Positions 1 to 6,565 of a stretch of 12,998 bases of DNA are shown one piece after another (position 1 is the stretch's first letter; each line of letters starts with the position of its first letter). The notes under the pieces were generated by a model. It made no database searches. It had not been told where the DNA came from and worked only from the letters and a program-made list of their open reading frames with translations. The position numbers and the translations under genes are program-made. The stretch lies in assembly GCA_020024255.1 (NCBI GenBank), contig JAHHTX010000058.1:1-12998 (forward strand), written 5' to 3'. Origin of the DNA: Anaerotignum sp. (lineage in GTDB: Bacteria > Bacillota > Clostridia > Lachnospirales > Anaerotignaceae).

Positions 1-470
1 GCCATAACTTTTGCGTTTTCCTGCATGGCAATTTCCAGTTTTTTATTTTCAGGAATATTGGGGTTATTGACAACTGCATTCAGTTTTGTCATAGAAACAT
101 TGATATATTTCATGCGTAACCGTTGTACATCTTCTTTTGTACGACATTCCTTTAATTCTTTTTCAAAGTTTCTCTTTGCAGCTTCATTTTCGTCTGCCAT
201 TTTTAACAGATCAGGATTATGCTCTTGCAAATATTTCCGTTCTTTAGGTGTAAGGGATTTTCCTGCCCGTACTTTATGTTCAATGTTTGTCATTGTATGA
301 TTTTGCGGTTCAGGCGGACGGAAACCAATTTTTTCCTGCTGCTTTTTCATCCAATCTTCAACAGTCATATTCCCTTTTTCATAGCCATTTTGCTGTCTAA
401 ACTGCCAACCCTGTTTCAGTTCTGCTGTTTTTAAGTATGCACTAATTGAACCTATCATCGAAATACCCAT
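1..470 (-). CDS. Hypothetical protein, 5' part only (runs off the left edge)
   Basis: An open frame on the minus strand starts at ATG 470–468 and continues without a stop to the window edge, giving 156 residues. The start is chosen because AAAGGA lies 9 bases upstream of it. A perfect TATAAT (minus strand, 533–528) lies just upstream, although without a good -35. An in-frame ATG at 548–546 would add 26 residues but has no ribosome site. The protein is hydrophilic, highly charged and probably helical, with no signal peptide or membrane segment. Recognisable stretches include RAGKSLTPKERKYLQEHNPD (about residues 68–87) and VNNPNIPENKKLEIAMQE near the visible end. I do not recognise a family with a known function, and a resemblance to uncharacterised Lachnospiraceae proteins is only an impression. 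It is divergent from the yhbY operon. The coding character is convincing; the function is unknown. Confidence 0.75.
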   Translation of the reverse strand, partial: MGISMIGSISAYLKTAELKQGWQFRQQNGYEKGNMTVEDWMKKQQEKIGFRPPEPQNHTMTNIEHKVRAGKSLTPKERKYLQEHNPDLLKMADENEAAKRNFEKELKECRTKEDVQRLRMKYINVSMTKLNAVVNNPNIPENKKLEIAMQENAKVM

Positions 471-617
471 ATACTCACGTCCTTTATATAGCATTGTTCC
501 ATTGTACATTAAAAATCCATCTCTATTATTATATCGGCTGTACATCATTTTCTATTAGGCTGTTTTCGTTATATTTCTTTGAAAACAAACGGAAAAGACA
601 GTTTTTATGCGGTTTTG

Positions 618-646
618 TTGCAAAGAAAAAGGTTCTGTGCTATGAT
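618..646 (+). promoter_or_regulatory. Sigma-A-type promoter of the yhbY–nadD–rsfS operon
   Basis: TTGCAA (618–623, 4 of 6 matches to the -35) is followed by a 17-base spacer and TATGAT (641–646, 5 of 6). A TG one base upstream of the -10 makes it an extended -10. It lies 40 bases before the yhbY start. This is a match by eye. Confidence 0.6.
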
Positions 647-685
647 GTTTAAGATTATATACGAAAAGAAAAATGGAGGAAATAT

Positions 686-988
686 ATGTTAACAAGCAAA
701 CAGAGAGCTTTTTTGCGTGCTATGGCAAATAACACAGATGCAATTTTTCAGGTAGGAAAAAACGGCGTGACTCCAGAACTACGTGACACAGTACATGCCG
801 CACTGGAAGCAAGAGAATTGGTAAAAATCAGTGTTTTGGACAACAATATGCTGGGAGCAAGGGAAGCTGCGGAAATTTTGGCAGGCAGAACAGGGGCAGA
901 AATTGTACAGGTTATTGGCAATAAATTTGTATTATTCCGCCGTTCCAAAACAAAGCCTGTTATTGAGCTGCCTGTAGCAAAAAAATAA
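686..988 (+). CDS. yhbY: YhbY-type RNA-binding protein (CRM domain)
   Basis: This 100-residue protein consists of one CRM (KH-like) domain, the usual size for the YhbY/YqeI family. Members bind pre-50S ribosomal particles and are thought to help large-subunit assembly in the cytoplasm. The GxxG RNA-binding loop is visible as VGKNG at residues 23–27, and the family's C-terminal strand as GNKFVLFRR at about 79–87. The start is fixed by GGAGGA at 675–680, five bases from the ATG. It is the first gene of a three-gene operon, and nadD follows 24 bases later. The order yhbY (yqeI)–nadD–yqeK–rsfS matches the known Bacillus subtilis cluster, which strongly supports the call. Confidence 0.93.
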   Translation: MLTSKQRAFLRAMANNTDAIFQVGKNGVTPELRDTVHAALEARELVKISVLDNNMLGAREAAEILAGRTGAEIVQVIGNKFVLFRRSKTKPVIELPVAKK

Positions 989-1012
989 CCAGACTCTGAA
1001 AGGAATGGTTTT

Positions 1013-2245
1013 ATGCGAAGTGAAATAACAAATTTTAAAAATTGTAAGAGCATTGCCATTATGGGCGGAACATTTGACCCCATACATTATGGGCACTTGG
1101 TTACGGCTGAGGCAGTTAGACATCGATTTCAGGTGGATAAAGTTGTTTTTATTCCAACAGGCAGACCTGCTCACAAGACGAACAAACACGTTACGCATAA
1201 TGAACATCGCTATTTGATGACTGTACTTGCGACTATGCGAAATGAAAATTTTGAGGTTTCTCGTATTGAAATCGACAGACCGGGAACGACATATACCATT
1301 GATACGATAGAACAGCTAAAAAGAATGTGCCGTCCCGATGTACGCCTGTACTTTATTACAGGGGCAGATGCGATTCATCAGATTATGAATTGGAAAGAGC
1401 CTGAACGACTGTTGTCATTGTGCGATTTTGTGGCAGTCACCAGACCCGGGTATCAAAAAAACCGATTGTTTGAGGAAATCGGAGAAATTCGAGGGAAATA
1501 TAGCAGCAGAATTCATTATATGGAAGTACCGGCACTTGCTATCTCTTCTTCCGATATTCGGGAGAGAGCAAGCAAAGGTATGCCCATTCAGTATCTTCTT
1601 CCTCAGGAAGTAGAAGATTATATCCATAAATTTGGCTTGTACCAGGATTATGAAAAAGATGAGGTGAAATTTATGCTGTCTTTGGAAACTATGCAGGAAA
1701 AACTCCAATCGGCTTTATCTGTAAAACGTTATATTCATACGATGGGTGTTTCGGAAGAAGCAGTTCGTTTGGCTGAAATTTATGGAACAAGAGCAGATCA
1801 GCAAAAAGCAAAGGTTGCAGGACTGCTTCATGATTGTGCAAAAGATTATCCTGTGGAAATGCGTCTGCGGTTCTGCAAGGAGTATAAAGTTCCCTTAGAT
1901 GAAATTATGGAAAAACAGACAGACTTAATCCATCCTTTTTTGGGAGCTGAAGTTGCAAAAAGGGAATATCTAGTAGAAGATAAAGAAATTTTGAATGCGA
2001 TTCGGTATCATACAACGGGACGTGCCAATATGACTCTTCTGGAAAAAATTATCTTTATTGCAGACTACATTGAACCCAATCGGGAAAAATTTGATGGACT
2101 GGAGGAAGCAAGGCGTCTTGCATATATTGATCTGGATATGGCAATGAAATGTATTTTGGAACAAACCATTGCCTTTGTAGAAGAAAGGGGAAGACTTTTG
2201 CATCCCTTATCTTTAGAGGCTCTGGAATACTATAAGAGAAAATGA
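1013..2245 (+). CDS. nadD: NadD–YqeK fusion: nicotinate-nucleotide adenylyltransferase plus HD-domain hydrolase
   Basis: This is one 410-residue frame with two enzymes. Residues about 12–210 are NadD, which joins ATP and nicotinate mononucleotide to make deamido-NAD. It carries the nucleotidyltransferase motif GGTFDPIHYGH (18–28) and the C-terminal ISSSDIRER motif (178–186). Residues about 221–410 are YqeK, an HD-domain protein known in Bacillus and relatives as an iron-dependent Ap4A hydrolase. Visible metal-site candidates are H242, H273–D274, H307, H333 and D351. The start follows GAAAGGA (998–1004) with an 8-base spacer. In B. subtilis the two are separate adjacent genes; here no stop separates them, yet GAGGTG and an ATG survive at the domain boundary (1661–1675). 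rsfS follows after 20 bases. Both domain calls are firm. Whether the product stays fused or YqeK is also made alone is open. Confidence 0.93.
   Translation: MRSEITNFKNCKSIAIMGGTFDPIHYGHLVTAEAVRHRFQVDKVVFIPTGRPAHKTNKHVTHNEHRYLMTVLATMRNENFEVSRIEIDRPGTTYTIDTIEQLKRMCRPDVRLYFITGADAIHQIMNWKEPERLLSLCDFVAVTRPGYQKNRLFEEIGEIRGKYSSRIHYMEVPALAISSSDIRERASKGMPIQYLLPQEVEDYIHKFGLYQDYEKDEVKFMLSLETMQEKLQSALSVKRYIHTMGVSEEAVRLAEIYGTRADQQKAKVAGLLHDCAKDYPVEMRLRFCKEYKVPLDEIMEKQTDLIHPFLGAEVAKREYLVEDKEILNAIRYHTTGRANMTLLEKIIFIADYIEPNREKFDGLEEARRLAYIDLDMAMKCILEQTIAFVEERGRLLHPLSLEALEYYKRK
1661..1675 (+). promoter_or_regulatory. Possible internal ribosome site and start codon for YqeK alone
   Basis: GAGGTG at 1661–1666 is followed by a 6-base spacer and ATG at 1673–1675, in frame inside the NadD–YqeK fusion. 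Starting there gives a 190-residue protein, close to the usual length of free-standing YqeK, and the ATG falls at the linker between the two domains. It may be an active internal start or a relic of separate genes; the sequence cannot decide. Confidence 0.45.
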
Positions 2246-2265
2246 GAAAGTGAGGAATAACATCT

Positions 2266-2604
2266 ATGATCGAAGCAATTGAAGCAGCAAAAGTTGCACA
2301 GGCAGCTCTTGAGGATAAACTGGGACAGGACATTCAAATATTGGATTTGAGAGGACTTTCCAATATTGCCGACTGTTTTGTCATTGCCAGTGGGAACAAT
2401 GTAAACCATTTGCGTGCCATGGCAGACGAAGTGGAGCAGAAACTCTTCCAAGTAGGCATGAAAATGCACCATTCCGAAGGATACAGCAGTGGTACTTGGA
2501 TTCTTTTGGATTTTGGTCAACTTTTGATTCACCTGTTTAATAAGGAAGATCGGGAATTTTACAGCTTGGAGCACGTTTGGGGCGATGCAAAAGCCATAGA
2601 ATAG
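2266..2604 (+). CDS. rsfS: Ribosomal silencing factor RsfS
   Basis: This 112-residue protein belongs to the RsfS/YbeB/Iojap family. Members bind ribosomal protein uL14 on the 50S subunit and block subunit joining, lowering translation when nutrients are short. The family core is clear: LDLRGLSNIADCFVIASG (about 26–43), HHSEGYSSGTWILLDFG (about 68–84) and REFYSLEHVWGDA (about 96–108). The start has GAGGAA (2252–2257) eight bases upstream. It is the last gene of the yhbY operon, and a likely terminator begins four bases after its stop. Length and neighbours fit the family. Confidence 0.95.
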   Translation: MIEAIEAAKVAQAALEDKLGQDIQILDLRGLSNIADCFVIASGNNVNHLRAMADEVEQKLFQVGMKMHHSEGYSSGTWILLDFGQLLIHLFNKEDREFYSLEHVWGDAKAIE

Positions 2605-2607
2605 ACC

Positions 2608-2653
2608 TATCATTCACCATATATCGTGTATGTGTTTATGATAAATATTTTTT
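2608..2653 (+). terminator. Probable terminator of the yhbY–nadD–rsfS operon
   Basis: An interrupted hairpin has outer arms TATCAT (2608–2613) and ATGATA (2638–2643). Its inner arms are CATATA (2618–2623) and TGTATG (2627–2632), with one G–U pair and a TCG loop. TTTTTT follows at 2648–2653. The stem is AT-rich and has an internal loop, so it may be weak. Confidence 0.5.
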
Positions 2654-2665
2654 GAAACTACGCAT

Positions 2666-2738
2666 TTTGCAAAAACAAAAGGCAATTTAAAACATATATG
2701 TTGAGATTTGCACAAAAACGATGTAATTTGCAAAAGAA
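2666..2738 (+). repeat. Three TTTGCA-type direct repeats upstream of the aroF promoter
   Basis: TTTGCAAAAACA (2666), TTTGCACAAAAA (2707) and TTTGCAAAAGAA (2727) lie in the same orientation. Starts are 41 and 20 bases apart, close to four and two helix turns. They sit just upstream of the leader promoter. They could be protein-binding sites, or simply a product of A/T-rich composition. Confidence 0.35.
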
Positions 2739-2741
2739 GGG

Positions 2742-2770
2742 TTTACTTTCCCTTTTCTTTGTGTTAGTAT
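2742..2770 (+). promoter_or_regulatory. Promoter of the aromatic amino acid operon
   Basis: TTTACT (2742–2747) and TAGTAT (2765–2770) are separated by 17 bases, each matching 4 of 6 consensus positions. A TG upstream of the -10 gives an extended -10. The predicted start near 2777 would make an RNA leader that holds the short leader ORF and the terminator before aroF. Confidence 0.5.
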
Positions 2771-2810
2771 TGGAGAAATAACAAACGAAAGAAGCAAGGT
2801 TGGCGAAGTT

Positions 2811-2885
2811 ATGTTAAAGCATTTTGGAATATCCGCTACAACTGCATACGCTTATTTTTACCGTGTTTTCAAAGATTCAAATTGA
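2811..2885 (+). CDS. Tyr/Phe-rich leader peptide (putative attenuation peptide for aroF)
   Basis: A 24-codon ORF (ATG 2811, TGA 2883–2885) lies between the predicted promoter and a terminator hairpin, upstream of aroF. It has three Tyr and three Phe codons, five of them within residues 13–20 (YAYFYRVF). This is the layout of classical amino-acid attenuators such as the enterobacterial pheA leader: ribosomes stalling at scarce Tyr or Phe would change RNA folding and prevent termination. The downstream gene makes the first enzyme of aromatic synthesis, so the amino acids encoded match the pathway. A weak ribosome site, AAGG (2796–2799), lies 11 bases upstream. No Trp codon is present. Translation is inferred, not shown. 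Confidence 0.62.
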   Translation: MLKHFGISATTAYAYFYRVFKDSN

Positions 2886-2895
2886 ATTTTACTGT

Positions 2896-2928
2896 AAGAA
2901 AAGACGGTTGGTTTAGTTGTTTTTTCTT
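2896..2928 (+). promoter_or_regulatory. Hairpin between the leader ORF and the terminator
   Basis: Positions 2896–2909 can pair with 2915–2928 in about 14 base pairs, four of them G–U, around a 5-base loop. The same 5' arm (2896–2905) can instead pair with 2978–2987, the 3' side of the downstream terminator, in 9 of 10 positions. Such mutually exclusive pairings are what an attenuator needs. This was folded by eye only. Confidence 0.35.
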
Positions 2929-2951
2929 TATGGAAGCTCAAGCATAAAATG

Positions 2952-2992
2952 GACTTCGCAGCGAAATTCTCTGCGAGGTCTTTCTTTATTTT
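2952..2992 (+). terminator. Rho-independent terminator upstream of aroF (attenuator)
   Basis: GACTTCGCAG (2952–2961) pairs with CTGCGAGGTC (2971–2980) over 10 base pairs with one G–U, around a 9-base loop. The T-rich tract TTTCTTTATTTT follows (2981–2992). It lies 51 bases before aroF and after the Tyr/Phe-rich leader ORF, so it should act as a conditional stop within the operon leader. The segment GCGAAGTT (2803–2810), just before the leader ATG, is complementary to the 5' arm and could compete with it. Confidence 0.7.
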
Positions 2993-3042
2993 ATTCGAAA
3001 AATTTCAAAATATATTTTGGACAGAAATTGGGAGGAAAACAT

Positions 3043-4065
3043 ATGATTATTGTACTGAAGCAAAATGCGAAAGCTGAACAGATAGAAAAATTAAAAGAAT
3101 GGATTCACCACATAGGCATAGAAACCCATGTTTCTGTTGGGCAAACCCATACCATTATCGGTCTTGTGGGAGATACCACACAAGTGGATATGGACTTGGT
3201 CAGCTCTTTCGATATTGTCGAAAGTGTCAAACGGATTCAGGAGCCATTTAAAAATGCAAGTCGCAAATTCCATAACAAGGATTTGGTTGTGGATATTAGT
3301 GGTGTGAAAATTGGCGGAGGAAATTTCCAGATTATTGCAGGACCTTGTTCCGTAGAAACAAGAGAGCAAGTTACTTATGTTGCGGAGTGTGTGAAAAAAT
3401 CCGGTGCAGGACTGCTGCGAGGCGGCGCATTCAAACCCCGTACTTCGCCTTACGCATTCCAAGGGTTAAAAGGCGAAGGCATTGCACTTTTGGAAGAGGC
3501 AAAAAAGCAAACAGGACTTCCTATTGTGTCTGAAATTATGAATATTTCCCATCTTCCAATGTTTGAAGATGTGGATTTAATTCAGGTGGGGGCAAGAAAT
3601 ATGCAGAATTTTGACCTCCTTCGTGAACTTGGCAAAATAAACAAACCTATCCTTTTAAAAAGAGGTCTTGCCAATACTATTGACGAATGGCTGATGAGTG
3701 CAGAATACATCATGTCAGGGGGCAACGAAAACGTTATTCTTTGCGAAAGGGGTGTGCGTACCTTTGAAACAAGAACAAGAAATACATTAGACCTTTCCAG
3801 CATTCCTGTTCTGAAAAAGCTGTCCCATTTGCCAGTGATCATTGACCCCAGCCACGCTTTAGGCCATTCTGAAATGGTCAAACCTATGGCAATGGCAGCA
3901 ACAGCAGCAGGGGCAGATGGTTTGATGATTGAAGTCCATAACAATCCTACCTGTGCATTGTGTGACGGAGCCCAGTCTTTGACACCAGAAGAATTTGATG
4001 ATGTGGCAAAAGCGGTTTTCCAGTTAAGACCTTTTGCCTGCAAATACAACGTCCATAAAAACTGA
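3043..4065 (+). CDS. aroF: 3-deoxy-7-phosphoheptulonate (DAHP) synthase, type I-beta with N-terminal regulatory domain
   Basis: This enzyme condenses phosphoenolpyruvate and erythrose 4-phosphate, the first step of the shikimate pathway. At 340 residues it matches the Thermotoga maritima type. A ferredoxin-like regulatory domain (about 1–70), the site of Tyr/Phe feedback in that family, precedes the TIM-barrel catalytic domain (about 80–335). Visible motifs are AGPCSVE (99–105) and KPRTSPYAFQG (131–141). The expected metal ligands are C102, H271, E297 and D308. The start at 3043 is set by GGAGGA (3031–3036). The frame is open further upstream, but that would run through the terminator hairpin and has no ribosome site. 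It is the first structural gene of the aro operon, probably controlled by attenuation as well as by enzyme feedback. Confidence 0.95.
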   Translation: MIIVLKQNAKAEQIEKLKEWIHHIGIETHVSVGQTHTIIGLVGDTTQVDMDLVSSFDIVESVKRIQEPFKNASRKFHNKDLVVDISGVKIGGGNFQIIAGPCSVETREQVTYVAECVKKSGAGLLRGGAFKPRTSPYAFQGLKGEGIALLEEAKKQTGLPIVSEIMNISHLPMFEDVDLIQVGARNMQNFDLLRELGKINKPILLKRGLANTIDEWLMSAEYIMSGGNENVILCERGVRTFETRTRNTLDLSSIPVLKKLSHLPVIIDPSHALGHSEMVKPMAMAATAAGADGLMIEVHNNPTCALCDGAQSLTPEEFDDVAKAVFQLRPFACKYNVHKN

Positions 4066-4227
4066 AAATGGAAGATGGATGACAAACCCATTAAAAGATT
4101 GCATATATGCAGCCGTGCTATCAAAATAAAGAATACCAAACGACGAATAATGTTGTGAAAAGAAGGCAAAGCAAAGTGTCTTGACTTAAATGGAGTCAAT
4201 GATATTGAATTATATTGAGGTGAAAAG
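4066..4227 (+). other. aroF–aroB spacer with a small inverted repeat
   Basis: This 162-base gap is the only sizeable one in an otherwise overlapping or abutting operon. It contains the palindrome TGCATATATGCA (4100–4111) and an inverted repeat TTGACT/AGTCAA (4181–4186 and 4194–4199, 7-base loop). TTGACT also resembles a -35, but the best -10 (TATTGA, 4203–4208) is poor. No ORF was recognised. Confidence 0.4.
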
Positions 4228-5307
4228 ATGCAAAAAGTAACGGTAAAAACTGCAACAGAATATGATATACTGATTGGCAGAGGGTTACTGAAACAAGCAG
4301 GAACAGAAATCAAAAAGCGAATTGCGCCCTGTAAAGCTGCAATCATTACGGACAAAACGGTATTCAATCTATATGCAGAAGATGTCAGAGATTCTTTGCA
4401 GAATGCAGGCTTTTCTGTTTGTATCTTTGCGTTTCCGGCAGGAGAAAACAACAAATGTATGCATACGTTATCTGATATTTTGGAATTTTTTGCAGAGCAG
4501 GAGATGACAAGACAAGATATTGTGGTTGCACTGGGTGGCGGTGTTGTGGGAGATATCGCAGGTTTTGCGGCAGCAGTATACCAAAGAGGCATTCGATATG
4601 TACAGATTCCCACAACATTTCTGGCAGCAATAGATTCCTCTGTAGGTGGAAAAACTGCCGTTGATTTGAAAGCAGGCAAAAATCTGGCGGGTGCATTCCA
4701 TCAGCCACAGTTTGTGCTATGTGATGTAGACACACTACACACATTGGAATATGATATTTTTGCAGACGGCACTGCTGAAGCATTAAAATATGGTATTATT
4801 GGAAATCCTGCCCTTTTTGACACAGTGGCATCAGGAAACTTTGCAAAAGACTTGGAGAATATCATTACGCAGTGTGTTTCGATGAAACGAGATATTGTAG
4901 AGGAAGATGAATTTGAAACAGGAAACAGAAAACTGTTAAATTTAGGGCATACTTTCGGACATGCCATAGAGAAAAAAAGTCATTTTCAAATTTCTCACGG
5001 TCATGCTGTAGCCGTAGGTCTGCACCTTATTGCACAGGCAGCAGAAGCCAAGGGCATTGCACAGTGTGGTACAGCAAAGCGGATAAGAACGGCACTTTTG
5101 CAGAATTGTTTACCTGTCAAAACGGAATTTTCACCAGCAGAGTTGGCAGAAGCTACACTGCATGATAAAAAACGGAGCGGCAATACCATCAGTTTTGTAT
5201 TCCCCGAAAAAATTGGGCATTGCAGAATAGAGAAAATTTCTGTGGCAGAAGTAAAGGCATTGGCAGAAATGGCAAAAAAGCAGGAGGAAAACAGATATGA
5301 ATATTAA
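4228..5307 (+). CDS. aroB: 3-dehydroquinate synthase
   Basis: AroB converts DAHP to 3-dehydroquinate, the second shikimate step, using NAD and a divalent metal. The 359-residue length is normal for the family. Visible are the glycine-rich NAD loop GGGVVGD (103–109), IPTTFLAAIDSSVGGKTAVD (127–146), and the metal ligands E184 (GTAEALKYG), H241 (NLGHTFGH) and H257 (SHGHAVAVG). The start follows GAGGTG (4217–4222) with a 5-base spacer. Its last 11 bases overlap the start of aroA, which suggests translational coupling. Confidence 0.97.
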   Translation: MQKVTVKTATEYDILIGRGLLKQAGTEIKKRIAPCKAAIITDKTVFNLYAEDVRDSLQNAGFSVCIFAFPAGENNKCMHTLSDILEFFAEQEMTRQDIVVALGGGVVGDIAGFAAAVYQRGIRYVQIPTTFLAAIDSSVGGKTAVDLKAGKNLAGAFHQPQFVLCDVDTLHTLEYDIFADGTAEALKYGIIGNPALFDTVASGNFAKDLENIITQCVSMKRDIVEEDEFETGNRKLLNLGHTFGHAIEKKSHFQISHGHAVAVGLHLIAQAAEAKGIAQCGTAKRIRTALLQNCLPVKTEFSPAELAEATLHDKKRSGNTISFVFPEKIGHCRIEKISVAEVKALAEMAKKQEENRYEY

Positions 5308-6565
5308 AATCAGGCAGGGAAAACTCAAAGGAAGTGTGCATATCATTTCTTCAAAATCTAATGTACACAGACTGCTTTTGGCGGCAGCTCTGGCAGATAA
5401 GCCCACAGAAATTGCAATGAAAGGACATTCCGAAGATATCGAAGCTACGGGCTCTTGTCTAATGGCACTAGGCAGCCAAGTGGAATCCTCCCCAAAGGGC
5501 GCATATGTTACGCCTATTATAGCGGGAACAAAAAGAGTTGCAATACTGGATTGTAGAGAAAGCGGTTCGACACTGCGTTTTCTCTTGCCTGTCGCTGCTG
5601 CTTTGGGACAAAATATTCTGGTAGAAGGAAAAGGGCGTTTGCCAGAACGCCCTATTGACACATTGACAGAATTGATGGCAAAACACGGATGTTCTTTGAA
5701 TAGCACACATCTTCCTCTGGAAGTGAGCGGAAAGCTGATGGGAGGAAGGTATGAACTGCCGGGAAATATCAGCTCTCAGTTTGTGACAGGACTTTTGTTT
5801 GCACTGCCATTATTGGATACGGATAGTGAAATTATTTTGACAACCAAAGGGGAATCAATGGGATATATTTCCATGACGCTTCACACATTATCACTTTTCG
5901 GTATTGAAATTACGAAAACAGAAAGTGGTTATTTTGTCAAAGGTGGGCAAGAATATAAAACGCCTGCATATGTACAGGCAGAAGGGGATTGGTCCAATGC
6001 AGCATTTTGGCTTTGTGCAGGAGCGGTCTGCGGAGAAATGACCTGCACAGGTCTGCAAATGGATTCTCCTCAAGGCGATAAAGCAATTTTGGATATATTA
6101 AAACAATTTGGCGCAGTTGTAGAAGTGGTGGAAGATACCGTTACGGTAAAAGGCGGTAATCTGCATGGATGCCACATTGATGGTGCACAAATTCCGGATT
6201 TAGTTCCCATTTTAAGTGTTTTGGCTGCAGCTGCAAAAGGAGATACACTCATTTACAATGCAGGCAGACTTCGCATCAAGGAAAGCGACAGACTGGCAGC
6301 GATGGCAGATTGCTTGACACGATTGGGTATTTCTGTAGAAGAAGGAAAAGATTATCTTTTGATTCATGGCGGAAAGCGGAAAGTTTCGGAAGAAGATGTG
6401 TGGATAGATGCTTATCACGACCATCGCATTGCGATGTCCGCAGCTATTGCAAGTATTGTGTTGAAACAAGGAGTGATTGTGGAGGGAGCAGAGTGCGTGG
6501 CAAAGTCCTATCCTGGATTTTTTGCGGATTTTATCAGATTAGGAGGTGGTGCAGATGTCCTCTAG
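5297..6565 (+). CDS. aroA: 3-phosphoshikimate 1-carboxyvinyltransferase (EPSP synthase)
   Basis: AroA transfers the enolpyruvyl group of PEP to shikimate 3-phosphate; it is the target of glyphosate. It has 422 residues in the usual two-lobed fold. Visible active-site elements, aligned by motif to the E. coli enzyme, are SKSNVHR with K20 and R25, DCRESGSTLRF (85–95), R118, SSQ (159–161), D301, KESDRL with E329 (328–333), DHRIAMS with R377 (375–381) and K403. The loop ESGSTLRF differs from the E. coli NAGTAMRP form, so it is not a classic enterobacterial-type enzyme; glyphosate response cannot be read from this. The start follows GGAGGA (5283–5288). It overlaps both neighbours by 11 bases. Confidence 0.96.
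   Translation: MNIKIRQGKLKGSVHIISSKSNVHRLLLAAALADKPTEIAMKGHSEDIEATGSCLMALGSQVESSPKGAYVTPIIAGTKRVAILDCRESGSTLRFLLPVAAALGQNILVEGKGRLPERPIDTLTELMAKHGCSLNSTHLPLEVSGKLMGGRYELPGNISSQFVTGLLFALPLLDTDSEIILTTKGESMGYISMTLHTLSLFGIEITKTESGYFVKGGQEYKTPAYVQAEGDWSNAAFWLCAGAVCGEMTCTGLQMDSPQGDKAILDILKQFGAVVEVVEDTVTVKGGNLHGCHIDGAQIPDLVPILSVLAAAAKGDTLIYNAGRLRIKESDRLAAMADCLTRLGISVEEGKDYLLIHGGKRKVSEEDVWIDAYHDHRIAMSAAIASIVLKQGVIVEGAECVAKSYPGFFADFIRLGGGADVL

Noticed and set aside
471..548. Longer start (ATG 548) for the left-edge minus-strand gene
   Set aside because: There is no ribosome site before it, while ATG 470 has AAAGGA at good spacing and a TATAAT lies between the two.
2917..3042. N-terminal extension of AroF by 42 residues
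   Set aside because: The frame is open, but it runs through the terminator hairpin, has no ribosome site, and would add residues absent from the 338–340-residue family. ATG 3043 has GGAGGA.
2605..3042. T-box or TRAP-type control of aroF
   Set aside because: I saw no T-box-like conserved sequence before the terminator and no run of spaced GAG/TAG triplets. The Tyr/Phe-rich ORF explains the leader better.
3582..4679. Long minus-strand ORF (365 codons) antisense to aroF and aroB
   Set aside because: It lies wholly opposite two clear genes, spans the spacer between them, and has low-complexity, non-family-like protein sequence. It is a shadow of real coding strands.
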